Source of the DNA: an uncultured Rhizobiaceae group bacterium
GTDB taxonomy: Bacteria > Pseudomonadota > Alphaproteobacteria > Rhizobiales > Rhizobiaceae
Assembly: GCA_938009335.1 (NCBI GenBank)
Contig: CALLHT010000069.1
Coordinates: forward strand, 1 to 20,241
Length of the DNA: 20,241 nucleotides
Direction of reading: 5' to 3'
The position numbers and the translations under genes are program-made. Position 1 is the stretch's first letter, and each line of letters begins with the position of its first letter. Shown piece after piece: positions 1-8,569 of this stretch. The notes under the pieces were generated by a model. It was not told where the DNA came from. It did no database searches and saw only the letters and a program-made list of their open reading frames with translations.

Positions 1-571
1 CAAAGCCGGAGCAATCAATCCCGAATGCCGTGGTCCCCGCCCATAAATATGGCGTTAACATGAGTGTTTCAGCAACCGATACATAATCATCCGCATATTG
101 GTCTTTTGGGCGTATGTGCCCGGCAATAACCGCTTCGCCACCTGCGAGAAGAACGTACCGGGTTCCGCGGGTCTCTGCTTCGCCAACCACGGTGAGTTCG
201 CTACCCATGGAGCGCATGCCTTTATGCGGTAGTTTCAGATCAGGCTCGGGATAGAAAAACGTACGCGGGGCAGAAACCAGATGGGTTGATTGGACAGGCT
301 TATGATCGAGTGTTTTCTCTTCAAGCCACCCCACATAGCCATCACGCTCTGCTTGCACCAAGGCCCATTCACCTTGCGTTTCATAAACACTGACACGCTG
401 ACCAAACATCACTTGAGTGTCGATGCTGCATGCCATATCCGGCTCTTTGCGCAATTCCGTAAACGCAACGCGAATGCTCGCCGGTTTGCCTTGTGTTTTG
501 ATAGGAGCGCCGTTTGCATCCAGTACATTGAGGCGGCGATCAAGCGGATCAAGCTTAGGCAATTTTGACAT
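1..571 (-). CDS. C40 (NlpC/P60) peptidase with SH3-like N-terminus, 3'-truncated by window edge
   Basis: Predicted cell-wall endopeptidase, probably cutting the gamma-D-Glu/diamino-acid bond of murein peptides, as known for SH3-NlpC/P60 (YkfC-like) enzymes. The ATG is at 569-571 and the frame is open for 190 codons to the left edge. SH3-like features sit at about residues 45-90, including GYVGWL at 78-83. A second beta-rich stretch follows at about 95-155. The catalytic-cysteine block YLWAGTTAFGIDCSGF lies at 175-190, with Cys187 as the nucleophile. The catalytic His and third polar residue must lie beyond the window. No signal peptide is visible, which suggests a cytoplasmic recycling role rather than wall hydrolysis (inference). 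Only two bases separate it from the MarR gene, so it is the third gene of a pepA-marR-nlpC unit. Confidence 0.88.
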   Translation of the reverse strand, partial: MSKLPKLDPLDRRLNVLDANGAPIKTQGKPASIRVAFTELRKEPDMACSIDTQVMFGQRVSVYETQGEWALVQAERDGYVGWLEEKTLDHKPVQSTHLVSAPRTFFYPEPDLKLPHKGMRSMGSELTVVGEAETRGTRYVLLAGGEAVIAGHIRPKDQYADDYVSVAETLMLTPYLWAGTTAFGIDCSGF

Positions 572-573
572 TT

Positions 574-921
574 TCACACTTCTCCAGCCTTCTCAGTGAG
601 CAGATCACCCAGCCGTTCAACATAGTTGGATCCATCAACCGTGCGCTGCACGAGTACATTTCTTCTATCATTGTCATCGCGCCGACGCGTTACCAATCCC
701 ATTCGCCCCATCGTATCGAGGGCGCGGGTAATCACCGGCTTTGTGACATCCAGTTTAGCAGCCAAGTCTCGCACAGTATGCGGCGGAGGCGTTAAATAAA
801 CTTCCAACAAAATAGCCATTTGTCTTTGCGTAAGGTCACGGTCGCCATCTTTTACAAGGGCAAATGCTACCTGATGCCATAAACGTAATGCCGCGCCGGT
901 GGAAATTGATACAGAGTTCAT
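574..921 (-). CDS. MarR-family winged-helix regulator
   Basis: A 115-residue protein, shorter than the usual 140-150 of MarR regulators. The winged helix is clear at about residues 25-95: LTQRQMAILLEVYL forms the early helices, TVRDLAAKLDVTKPVITRAL is the helix-turn-helix, and GLVTRRRDDNDRRNVLVQ is the wing with its characteristic DxRDRR-like Asp/Arg cluster. The C-terminal dimerisation helix is short (about 97-115). It lies 38 nt after the aminopeptidase and 2 nt before the C40 peptidase, so it is co-transcribed with both and may control the unit. An inverted repeat at 2358-2382 upstream of the first gene is a candidate operator (inference). No good Shine-Dalgarno is seen before the ATG, so translation may depend on the upstream gene. 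The ligand is unknown. Confidence 0.85.
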   Translation of the reverse strand: MNSVSISTGAALRLWHQVAFALVKDGDRDLTQRQMAILLEVYLTPPPHTVRDLAAKLDVTKPVITRALDTMGRMGLVTRRRDDNDRRNVLVQRTVDGSNYVERLGDLLTEKAGEV

Positions 922-959
922 GGAGCGAACTTATCGTCATTTCGGGTGCGAAATCAAAT

Positions 960-2327
960 TTAGTATCGCTCTGAGATTGCCTTGAACAAGGCTCTAATCC
1001 CTTGCGCCTCACCCCCCACTGGCGCCCACGGTTTGGCAGTTGGAGTCCACCCATAAATATCAAAATGCACCCAAGTCTTAGCATTTTCTACAAATCGTGA
1101 CAGAAACAACGCTGCTGTAATTGAACCGGCAAAACCACCCGTAGAGATATGGTTCACATCAGCAACCTTAGAGGCCAGCATTTTTTGGTAAGGGTCCCAG
1201 AGCGGCATACGCCATAGCGGGTCGAGCACTGCTTGTGAAGCATCATCTATCTCAGCGGCAAAAGTATCATCATCTGTATAATAGGGCGGCAGATCAGGCC
1301 CAAGGGCAACACGCGCCGCTCCTGTTAGCGTTGCCATATCAATCATCAGATCGGGCTTTTCTTCATCACCCAATGCCAAAGCATCTCCCAAGATAAGACG
1401 CCCCTCTGCATCCGTGTTGCCGATCTCTACCGAAATGCCTTTACGGCTTGGCAGAATGTCTCCGGGCCGGAATGCGTTTCCTGATATCGCATTTTCAACC
1501 GCGGGCACGAGAAGTCGCAACCGAACCGGCAGGTTTGCTTCCATAATCATTTTCGCAAGTGCAATTGTGTTTGCTGCTCCACCCATGTCCTTTTTCATCA
1601 ATGCCATGGAGTTTCCAGGCTTGATGTTGAGGCCACCAGAATCGAAGATCACACCTTTGCCCACTAATGTAACTTTGGGGTGCTTCGCATTCCCCCATTT
1701 AAGATCAATCAACCGCGGAGCCTCTACACTGGCGCGGCCAACGGCATGGATCATTGGGAAATTCTTTTTAAGTAAGGCATCGCCCTTTGTAACTGATACA
1801 CTTGCTTTGTTTGCCTTACCGATCTTACGGATTTCCGCTTCGAGTTGATCGGGTCCCATATCGTTGGCGGGTGTATTGATCAGATCTCGTGCGAGGTAAC
1901 TGGCGTCGACTTCACGTTGAACAGCCGCAGCATCAATTCCTTTTGGTAGTGCCAGCTTGGGCTGACCGGAGTTTGATTTCCGATATCGTGCAAAAGAATA
2001 TCCACCCAAACCCCAGCCGACACATGCTAGATGACGTTCAGTAAACCCTTCATCCAATGCATAGACGCCTTTCGGCAATTTTGCAGCAAGCGCACCCACT
2101 TGCATTGGATTGTCTGATGCTGAATATCCGAACAAAACTTGCTCTATTTCACCTTTGTCTGACGGGACGATGAGCACTTCCCCCGACTTTCCTTCAAAGC
2201 CGTTTGCCGCAGCCCACTTGCGCTGCGTCGCTGTCAATATGCCGCTCTTGGCGGTGACGTCGTTTTTCGTAACGGCTTTGATGGAAACAGCCTTTGCTGA
2301 AGATTTCACAAATGGTTGAGTGCTCAT
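960..2327 (-). CDS. Leucyl aminopeptidase family protein (M17)
   Basis: Cytosolic two-metal aminopeptidase that removes N-terminal residues from peptides; 455 aa. The M17 signature NTDAEGRL is at residues 304-311. The metal and catalytic set known from PepA is all present: Lys224 and Asp229 in GKGVIFDSGG, Lys236 in NIKPG, Asp247 in KKDMGGAA, then Asp306, Glu308 and Arg310. The N-terminal domain (1-130) is divergent and shorter than in E. coli PepA, as in the alphaproteobacterial subfamily. The ATG at 2325-2327 has an AGGA about 9 nt upstream. The gene heads a minus-strand unit with a MarR regulator and a C40 peptidase, which points to murein-peptide or general peptide turnover. It is divergent from tadD across 121 bp. 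The family call is sure; the substrate is not. Confidence 0.93.
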   Translation of the reverse strand: MSTQPFVKSSAKAVSIKAVTKNDVTAKSGILTATQRKWAAANGFEGKSGEVLIVPSDKGEIEQVLFGYSASDNPMQVGALAAKLPKGVYALDEGFTERHLACVGWGLGGYSFARYRKSNSGQPKLALPKGIDAAAVQREVDASYLARDLINTPANDMGPDQLEAEIRKIGKANKASVSVTKGDALLKKNFPMIHAVGRASVEAPRLIDLKWGNAKHPKVTLVGKGVIFDSGGLNIKPGNSMALMKKDMGGAANTIALAKMIMEANLPVRLRLLVPAVENAISGNAFRPGDILPSRKGISVEIGNTDAEGRLILGDALALGDEEKPDLMIDMATLTGAARVALGPDLPPYYTDDDTFAAEIDDASQAVLDPLWRMPLWDPYQKMLASKVADVNHISTGGFAGSITAALFLSRFVENAKTWVHFDIYGWTPTAKPWAPVGGEAQGIRALFKAISERY

Positions 2328-2357
2328 AATTCAATTCCTGCGCAAAACACGGTCGGT

Positions 2358-2382
2358 TGTTAACCAAGCATTAGGGTTAACA
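2358..2382. promoter_or_regulatory. 8-bp inverted repeat, candidate operator in the pepA-tadD divergent region
   Basis: TGTTAACC at 2358-2365 and GGTTAACA at 2375-2382 are perfect reverse complements separated by 9 nt. The repeat lies 31-55 nt upstream of the aminopeptidase start and 67-91 nt before the tadD start. It also contains TTAA-N7-TTAG at 2360-2374, one base from the CtrA core TTAA-N7-TTAA. It could serve the MarR protein encoded two genes away, CtrA, or neither. Seen: the repeat. Inferred: its function. Confidence 0.4.
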
Positions 2383-2448
2383 GAATATTTATTTAGGAGA
2401 ATCAAAGTCCTCACGGGCGCATTGTGTAACGAAACGGGCCAATTGACC

Positions 2449-3255
2449 ATGCAGAAACAGCGTTTTTCGAAGTCATCAAGTTATACAGCACTGGCAGTCG
2501 CCTGCATGCTTGCCCTTTCTGCCTGTGCGAAAGATCCAACAACGACGGGGTCAATCCGCGCAAATGGCAAAAGCCTTGAGCAAATGTCTGTTCAAGAATT
2601 ACAGCAAGTTACAGCTAGGTTGGGTTCACAATATGATCGTAAGCCAAGTGACCGAAATGTTGGATTGGCGTACGCAAACGTTCTTCGTCTAACGGGCAGA
2701 AACGAACAATCCTTGGCCGTGATGCAGCAGGTTGTTATCAAACACCCAGAAGATAACGCTGTCCTCTCCGCCTATGGCAAAGCGTTGGCAGCTACAGGCA
2801 ATTTCAAAAAAGCTTTGAAAGTCATTCAACGCGCTCAGCGACCAGACAGACCTGATTGGAAATTGCTTTCAGCTCAAGGCGCAATTTTGGATCAGCTTGA
2901 TCAATCAGAGCAAGCAAGAGTTCATTATCGCAAAGCGCTTGATATTGCTCCGGGTGAGCCATCCATTCTTTCTAATCTTGGCATGTCCTACGTGTTGACT
3001 GGCGATCTGCGCGCTGCGGAAACCTATCTTAGACAAGCGATTGGGCGCCCAGGCGCTGACAGCCGTGTCAGGCAGAACCTCGCCCTGGTTGTGGGCCTAC
3101 AAGGTAATTTCCAAGAGGCTGAAAACATCGCTCGAGGCGAACTGCCAAGTGCAGAAGCAGAAGAGAATATCGCATTCCTTCGCCAGATGCTGTCGCAACA
3201 AAGTGCATGGAACCTGTTGAAGAACACGGACGAAGGCGCCCAGGCTGCTCAGTAA
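2449..3255 (+). CDS. tadD: TadD-like pilus assembly lipoprotein with TPR repeats
   Basis: A 268-aa predicted outer-membrane-directed lipoprotein of the Flp/Tad pilus, the TPR component thought to act in secretin assembly or stability. The open frame begins at 2320, but the ATG at 2449 is preferred because it gives a clean lipoprotein signal: basic MQKQR, hydrophobic core, then lipobox LSAC with Cys26. No strong Shine-Dalgarno precedes it; an AGGAGA at 2395-2400 has no start codon at the right distance. TPR-like helix pairs run from about residue 69 to 235, with typical patterns such as ALAATGNFKKALKVIQRA and LGMSYVLTGDLRAAETYL. It is not in the cpa/tad operon: it converges on tadC across 450 bp and diverges from the aminopeptidase. 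The tail 245-268 is polar and unstructured. Confidence 0.85.
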   Translation: MQKQRFSKSSSYTALAVACMLALSACAKDPTTTGSIRANGKSLEQMSVQELQQVTARLGSQYDRKPSDRNVGLAYANVLRLTGRNEQSLAVMQQVVIKHPEDNAVLSAYGKALAATGNFKKALKVIQRAQRPDRPDWKLLSAQGAILDQLDQSEQARVHYRKALDIAPGEPSILSNLGMSYVLTGDLRAAETYLRQAIGRPGADSRVRQNLALVVGLQGNFQEAENIARGELPSAEAEENIAFLRQMLSQQSAWNLLKNTDEGAQAAQ

Positions 3256-3705
3256 TGGGCTACCAAAGTAGATCGGCAAATTCGGCTGTTAAATCCAGTT
3301 ACTACACTCAATAATCAGCTTTCCAATTGGGACGCTGATTGGAAATGGGTATTCTCCCCAAATTGATAATGGCCACTAGCCACCCGTATATCGCGACGGA
3401 TCTCTAGACTTGTTCTCCATTCATTTGGTTAAAATGGCTGGGATGTCTATTTGCGCAGATAACAGGCGCTAGTGCGCAGGAAATGCAGCGCATTTGCAAG
3501 TGCTTGCAACGCAATTAGTGGGGAAAATTTGCCATATCTGAAAGACAGCAAAATGGCGTCAACCGGCATCGTCACGCCCTTTAACCCATTGCCGGCAGGC
3601 AAGCGAAGCGACGCAGAGGAGACTAAGGCAGCGCTTTTCAGGCTGTTTCTAGCCTGTTTGTGCCATTTTGCACTGCCATTTCTATCGCTTTTTTGAGACT
3701 ACGGC
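3256..3705. other. Gene-free convergent gap between tadD and tadC
   Basis: No credible gene. A 74-codon frame at 3472-3696 starts at GTG, has no ribosome-binding site and gives an unremarkable product. The left part holds two overlapping inverted repeats: AATCAGC/GCTGATT (3313-3319, 3334-3340) and TTTCCAAT/ATTGGAAA (3320-3327, 3338-3345). Because they share bases, only one can form at a time. The right part holds a hairpin CAGGCT-N6-AGCCTG (3639-3656), a near-repeat GAGACTA(A/C)GGC at 3619 and 3695, and a direct repeat TGCCATTT at 3661 and 3674. None has the GC stem plus T-run of a clear terminator, although TTTTTT at 3689-3694 lies near the end of tadC. Confidence 0.5.
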
Positions 3706-4683
3706 CTAATTTGTAATGTTTGAGATTTGGATCGCTGCGGGGCCAAGGATAACAGCAAACAATACAGGCAAGAAAAACACGATCATCGGCACGGTCAATT
3801 TCGGCGGAAGTGACGCTGCTTTCTTTTCTGCCTCAGCCATACGCATGTCCCGGCTTTCTTGGGAAAGCGCACGAAGTGCAGTCGCCAAAGGTGTACCGTA
3901 TCGCTCCGCCTGGATAAGCGCCATGGTCACAGCTTTAACCTGCTCAAGCCCGGTTCGTTTGGCGAAATTCTCATGCGCCTGACGGCGCTCTTGTAGATAG
4001 GACAATTCTGCCGTTGTAAGTGTCAGCTCTTCGGCCAGTTCTGAAGACTGGATGCCAACTTCGATCGCAACTTTCTTCATGGTCGCTTCAAGCGACATGC
4101 CGGATTCAACACAGATCAACATAAGGTCCAGAGCGTCTGGCCAAGCACGACGGATCGACAGCTGACGCTTTGATATCTTATTCTTCAATAGCATAGTTGG
4201 CAGGTAGAAACCGGCACCCATGGCAAAGAATGCAACTGCAAAGTTCATAAATGGGGTGCGTTCCTCGTTGGAAATAACGAAGAGATAGAATAGTGCAAAA
4301 GCACAAAAGACAATGGGCAGTCCAACTCTAAGCGCAAGGAATACTGTCAGGTGTGAAGCCTGACGATAACCGGCCATGGTCAAACTGGTTGCGGTTCCAT
4401 CATCCGCCAACGCGGATTTCAGCTTCAACTTGTCAACAAGATCCTGGAGAAAACCGTTACTGGTTTGCTTTAAACTTCCTTTTTTGGCTTGTTCAGCAAG
4501 GCGTGCGCGTTCTCGCGCTCGGATTTTATCCCGTTCAATAGCAACGGTTTTCATGCGGTTACCAAAATCATCTTTTTGGAGCACCGGCATTGCCAATGTT
4601 ACGATAGTGGCAAAAACAGCCACCGCAGCAAGCACTGATATAAGCACCTGTGGATCAGCGAGCGATGTAAGTAGGTTAAGCAT
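3706..4683 (-). CDS. tadC: Inner-membrane platform protein TadC (T2SSF family)
   Basis: A 325-aa polytopic inner-membrane protein of the Flp pilus, pairing with TadB to form the platform on which the CpaF ATPase acts. Hydrophobic segments lie at about 11-33, 113-137, 146-165 and 296-318. The cytoplasmic T2SSF four-helix region lies between the last two, with AWPDALDLMLICVESGMSLE at about 180-199 and the conserved RYGTPLATALRALSQ at 261-275. It is the last gene of the minus-strand cpaB-tadC operon, 23 nt after tadB. The Shine-Dalgarno is weak, which suggests translational coupling to tadB. No clear intrinsic terminator follows it. Confidence 0.93.
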   Translation of the reverse strand: MLNLLTSLADPQVLISVLAAVAVFATIVTLAMPVLQKDDFGNRMKTVAIERDKIRARERARLAEQAKKGSLKQTSNGFLQDLVDKLKLKSALADDGTATSLTMAGYRQASHLTVFLALRVGLPIVFCAFALFYLFVISNEERTPFMNFAVAFFAMGAGFYLPTMLLKNKISKRQLSIRRAWPDALDLMLICVESGMSLEATMKKVAIEVGIQSSELAEELTLTTAELSYLQERRQAHENFAKRTGLEQVKAVTMALIQAERYGTPLATALRALSQESRDMRMAEAEKKAASLPPKLTVPMIVFFLPVLFAVILGPAAIQISNITN

Positions 4684-4706
4684 CCTGGATCAAGCCTTGC
4701 TCTTGT

Positions 4707-5714
4707 CTAGAAATCGAAGTTAATCATGGATTTCATGACCATAATTCCAACAAACATCCACGCGGCAGAACCCAGCAAAATCAAATGTCCGGTTTCGTGG
4801 GTGAATAATGTCAGAATGTATTTTGGTGTAGTGATGTAGATCAACAGTGTCACCGCAATCGGCAAAGCGCCAATAATCATTGCAGATGCTTTCGCTTCTG
4901 ATGACATGGCAACAATCTTTGCTTTCATCTTTTTGCGATCCCGTAACACTTTTGACAGGTTGCCCAATGCCTCTGACAAATTACCACCAGCACTTTGCTG
5001 AATCGAAATCACGATCCCAAAGAAGTTTGCTTCTGTTAGCGGCACATTCTTGTAGAGTTTCAAAATCGCCTCTGTCATAGGCACGCCCATTTGCTGGGTC
5101 TCCAGAACCCTTTTGAATTCTGTTCTAACGGGTTCCTTTGCTTCGGTCGCAATGATTCCCAGGCAATCGTTGAGTGGAAGGCCCGCCTTAATACCACGTG
5201 TAATAACATCAACCGCGTTAGGGAATTCCATAAGAAATGCATTCATTCTCTTTTTGCGTCTACGACCAACGTACCATCGTGGAATGCCCAAAATACCGAT
5301 AATCAGCCCACCAAGTGCAACAAGTGGATTTCCGGATAAAATAAGCACCATAAAAGCGAAGAAGATCCCAAAAATCACACTGAAAATGTAAAACTTTGGT
5401 ATCGTGACGCTCATCCCAGCTTGACGCAATGTGTCTTTAAGACCTTGTTTGTTCGGGTCCTTTGCAGCTGTTCCGGCTTCCAATTCTTTCAGTGAATTCT
5501 GGACGGACTGGCGGCGTTTTGATGCATCTGCGACGCGCGCTTCCGCCTTCATCCTTGCATCACGATCACGCTCGTTGCGCTTAATGCTGTTGATTTTCTT
5601 TTCTTGGGTTCTTTCCGCAGAAATATATGGTTGCAGAAAAACAAAAGCGACAGCAAAAACCGCCAATGCTCCAAGAGCGGTGAAAATCAGAACATCCGGG
5701 TCAAATCCAAACAT
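4707..5714 (-). CDS. tadB: Inner-membrane platform protein TadB (T2SSF family)
   Basis: A 335-aa inner-membrane platform subunit of the Flp pilus, partner of TadC. An N-terminal membrane helix (about 8-28) is followed by a charged, Lys/Arg/Glu-rich cytoplasmic stretch (33-80). Two close membrane helices come next (107-127, 130-148), then the T2SSF domain at about 161-270 with DVITRGIKAGLPLNDCLG and FGIVISIQQSAGGNLSEAL, and two final helices (278-298, 309-330). The start has a strong AGGAG six bases upstream that overlaps the end of cpaF; only nine bases separate the two genes. Order and domain content match the canonical cpaF-tadB-tadC arrangement. Confidence 0.93.
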   Translation of the reverse strand: MFGFDPDVLIFTALGALAVFAVAFVFLQPYISAERTQEKKINSIKRNERDRDARMKAEARVADASKRRQSVQNSLKELEAGTAAKDPNKQGLKDTLRQAGMSVTIPKFYIFSVIFGIFFAFMVLILSGNPLVALGGLIIGILGIPRWYVGRRRKKRMNAFLMEFPNAVDVITRGIKAGLPLNDCLGIIATEAKEPVRTEFKRVLETQQMGVPMTEAILKLYKNVPLTEANFFGIVISIQQSAGGNLSEALGNLSKVLRDRKKMKAKIVAMSSEAKASAMIIGALPIAVTLLIYITTPKYILTLFTHETGHLILLGSAAWMFVGIMVMKSMINFDF

Positions 5715-5723
5715 AGACCGCTC

Positions 5724-7217
5724 CTATTGGTTATCTTCATTTGCAGAATCAAGCGCTGCAGCCAAACGGCCCTCTTCATTATAGTAGCGCGCACGATCCC
5801 AGAACGCCGGACGACCAATGCCGGTGGACACATGCTTACCAATGATCTTGCCGTTCGCGTCTTCACCATCAATCTTGTAGACGAAGAGATCTTGCGTTGT
5901 GATAACATCACCTTCCAAGCCGATGACTTCTGTTACGTGGGTAATGCGACGTGAGCCATCGCGAAGTCGCGCAGCCTGAATTATCACATCAATGGAACCA
6001 ACGATGATCTCGCGCACGGTTTTTGCTGGCAGATTGAACCCGCCCATTGCGATCATGGATTCAATACGGCTAAGACATTCGCGCGGTGTGTTGGCGTGAA
6101 TTGTACCCATTGAACCGTCGTGACCTGTGTTCATTGCCTGTAGAAGGTCAAACACCTCAGAGCCACGAACCTCACCAACGATGATGCGTTCCGGACGCAT
6201 ACGCAGACAGTTCTTCACAAGATCTGTCATCGTAATCTGACCTTCGCCTTCAAGGTTTGGTGGCCGGGTCTCCAACCGCACAACGTGGGGCTGCTGAAGC
6301 TGTAGCTCTGCAGAGTCTTCGCATGTAATAATGCGCTCTTCTTCGCCGGCGTAAGCACTCATACAGTTAAGAAGCGTTGTCTTACCTGAACCCGTACCCC
6401 CAGAGATAATTGTATTACACCGGACCTTACCAATGATTTGCAGAATGTCTGCACCTTCCGGGGTAATTGAACCAAACTTTACCAACTGATCCAGGGTAAG
6501 CTTGTCTTTCTTAAACTTACGAATTGTTAGAGCAGGCCCATCAATCGCCAGAGGTGGGGCAATAACGTTCACACGAGAACCGTCTGCAAGACGCGCGTCA
6601 CAAATCGGGCTTGATTCATCAACACGTCGACCGACCTGGCTAACAATTCTCTGACAGATGTTCATTAACTGCGTGTTATCGCGGAAGCGCACGCGCGCCT
6701 TCTCCACCTTGCCTTCCACTTCAATGAATGCATCTTTTGCACCATTGATCATGATATCGGCAATATCATCACGAGCCAGAAGCGGTTCCAGTGGACCATA
6801 ACCCAAGACGTCGTTACAGATGTCCTGCAAAATCTCTTCTTGCTCGGCGATCGACATCGCGAGGTTTTTGATAGAGATAATATCGCTGACAATGTCCCGA
6901 ATTTCCTCACGTGCCGCTTCCGGTTCCATTTGGGAGAGCTGGCTTAAATCAATAGTATCGATCAAAGCGGAGAAAATGCTGGTTTTCGTGTCGTAATATT
7001 CTTCGGTTTTGTCCGACGCGTTCTCGCTTGGTGGAGGAGCTGCAACATGAACTGCCGCCGGCGCAATTGCAGGAGCTTGAGCTTTCGGCAATTCCGGTTT
7101 TACGTCTAACGCCGTAGACTGCACCGGCGCTTCAGCTGCTGGCTGCACCGATGGCGCAGCCGGACTTACTGGCTTGAGTTCAGGAGTATCTGAGTTACCA
7201 CCGCGTTTTCCGAACAT
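5724..7217 (-). CDS. cpaF: Tad/Flp pilus secretion ATPase CpaF (TadA)
   Basis: Hexameric secretion ATPase that powers Flp pilus assembly at the cytoplasmic face of TadB/TadC; 497 aa. The Walker A motif GGTGSGKTT is at residues 273-281 (Lys279). The Asp box ITCEDSAELQ is near 297-306, Walker B RIIVGEVRGSE at 344-354, and the His box TGHDGSMGTIHANT at 364-377. All residues expected for activity are present. A Pro/Ala-rich linker at about 11-65 precedes the folded N-terminal domain, as is common in alphaproteobacterial CpaF. The start codon has an AGGT eight bases upstream. It lies between cpaE (26 nt gap) and tadB (9 nt gap) in the main operon. Confidence 0.97.
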   Translation of the reverse strand: MFGKRGGNSDTPELKPVSPAAPSVQPAAEAPVQSTALDVKPELPKAQAPAIAPAAVHVAAPPPSENASDKTEEYYDTKTSIFSALIDTIDLSQLSQMEPEAAREEIRDIVSDIISIKNLAMSIAEQEEILQDICNDVLGYGPLEPLLARDDIADIMINGAKDAFIEVEGKVEKARVRFRDNTQLMNICQRIVSQVGRRVDESSPICDARLADGSRVNVIAPPLAIDGPALTIRKFKKDKLTLDQLVKFGSITPEGADILQIIGKVRCNTIISGGTGSGKTTLLNCMSAYAGEEERIITCEDSAELQLQQPHVVRLETRPPNLEGEGQITMTDLVKNCLRMRPERIIVGEVRGSEVFDLLQAMNTGHDGSMGTIHANTPRECLSRIESMIAMGGFNLPAKTVREIIVGSIDVIIQAARLRDGSRRITHVTEVIGLEGDVITTQDLFVYKIDGEDANGKIIGKHVSTGIGRPAFWDRARYYNEEGRLAAALDSANEDNQ

Positions 7218-7243
7218 AATGCTTACCTGATACCTAACTTAAT

Positions 7244-8533
7244 CTATTGCTTTTTCTTGCCGAGGCTGATGTTTTTCAAGAAAGACAATCCGCCCTTCTT
7301 GGCGCTTCGAACTTCTGCTTTGCCAGTGATAATTTGTGTTAGCTCAAGGAGCGAATTGACTATCGGACTCTTAGGGTCAGCTTCAGAAATCATCTGCCCA
7401 TTATTCGCAGCTTTACTAAATAACGCAGGGTCGAACGGGACAGTAGCTGAAACTTCTAAACCAAGAGCCCCCGCGAACTCCGGGACAGAAATTTCCGCTC
7501 GCTTAGGAACGCCAACTTTGTTCATTACTAATTTGCAAGGGTTGTCGTTTGGACGGATCTCCGTGATCGTGTCGATCAGATTCTTTGCATTACGCAAGTT
7601 AGCAAGCTCCGGCTCAGCCGTAATAATGACCTCATCCGCTGAAGACAGCACCTGTTTTGTCCACCCATTCCATTGATTTGGAAGATCAACAATTACGCTA
7701 GGAGCGGTTTTTTGACTGATCTCGAGTATTGGCATGAACGCATTGGCATCAAAATCATATGTTCTCTCCAACGTTGAAGGAGCTGCAAGGAGACTGAGGT
7801 GCTCAGCGCATTTTGCTAAAAGCCTATCCAAAAGAATATCGTCCACACGCTCCGGCGAGAATACAGCGTCAGCAACGCCCTGTGTTGGATCTTGATCCAG
7901 ATTCATGTTGGCCGTACCAAAAGCCAAATCCAGATCTGTCAGGACGACTTCATTGCGATAGGTTGAAGAAATCGACCAGGCGATGTTGTGACAGATCGTC
8001 GAGGAACCTGCGCCACCCTTCGCACCCATAAACACCATCATTCGACCAAGCTTGCCATTTTGCTCTGAAGAGAAAATACCTGAAATCGAAGACATGATGT
8101 CTGCCATCGTGACAGGAGCAACCAGGTATTCCGAAATGCCGTTTGAAATAAGTTCGCGGTACAACAGAATATCGTTGAAATGACCAACTACAATTACTTT
8201 CGTATCTGCATCACAAACGTCAGCCAGTTGACCTAGCTCTGCCATGAGTGATTCATCGGCGTGGCGGGTTTCAACGATGATCAAATTCGGAGTTGGCGAT
8301 GTGCCATAAAAATTCACCGCTCCAAGAATTCCACCCATATTGACCGAGATATGTGCTCGCGACATTCTGCGATCACTTGCTGCTGTTTCCAGTGTTTGGC
8401 GCACTGCTTCTGTTTCACAGAAACATTGAATTGTGATCCGCGGAATCGGTCTAACATCCGACATGTCGCCTAGATCTACATCAGAATGCACATCATACAT
8501 CGACATTTCATTTTCAGGATTGGTTACTGACAT
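7244..8533 (-). CDS. cpaE: Pilus localisation ATPase CpaE (TadZ)
   Basis: A 429-aa MinD/ParA-like ATPase with an N-terminal receiver-like domain; the family places the Tad machine at its site in the cell. The receiver-like domain spans about 31-150 and appears to lack a phospho-acceptor Asp in the usual place, so it is probably a pseudo-receiver. The nucleotide site is GAKGGAGSST at 170-179: the signature Lys172 is kept, but the usual Lys before the final Ser/Thr is Ser177. Switch-like VLTDLDLAFGTANMNLD follows at about 197-213. The start has GAGG five bases upstream. It lies 36 nt after cpaD and 26 nt before cpaF. The family identity is secure; whether it hydrolyses ATP is open. Confidence 0.94.
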   Translation of the reverse strand: MSVTNPENEMSMYDVHSDVDLGDMSDVRPIPRITIQCFCETEAVRQTLETAASDRRMSRAHISVNMGGILGAVNFYGTSPTPNLIIVETRHADESLMAELGQLADVCDADTKVIVVGHFNDILLYRELISNGISEYLVAPVTMADIMSSISGIFSSEQNGKLGRMMVFMGAKGGAGSSTICHNIAWSISSTYRNEVVLTDLDLAFGTANMNLDQDPTQGVADAVFSPERVDDILLDRLLAKCAEHLSLLAAPSTLERTYDFDANAFMPILEISQKTAPSVIVDLPNQWNGWTKQVLSSADEVIITAEPELANLRNAKNLIDTITEIRPNDNPCKLVMNKVGVPKRAEISVPEFAGALGLEVSATVPFDPALFSKAANNGQMISEADPKSPIVNSLLELTQIITGKAEVRSAKKGGLSFLKNISLGKKKQ

Positions 8534-8569
8534 TTTTACCTCTAAATCCTTTAAAACTGAAACTCTGCC

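Noticed and set aside
3472..3696. 74-codon plus-strand frame in the tadD-tadC gap
   Set aside because: GTG start without a ribosome-binding site and a product with no family features; listed only as part of the gene-free region.
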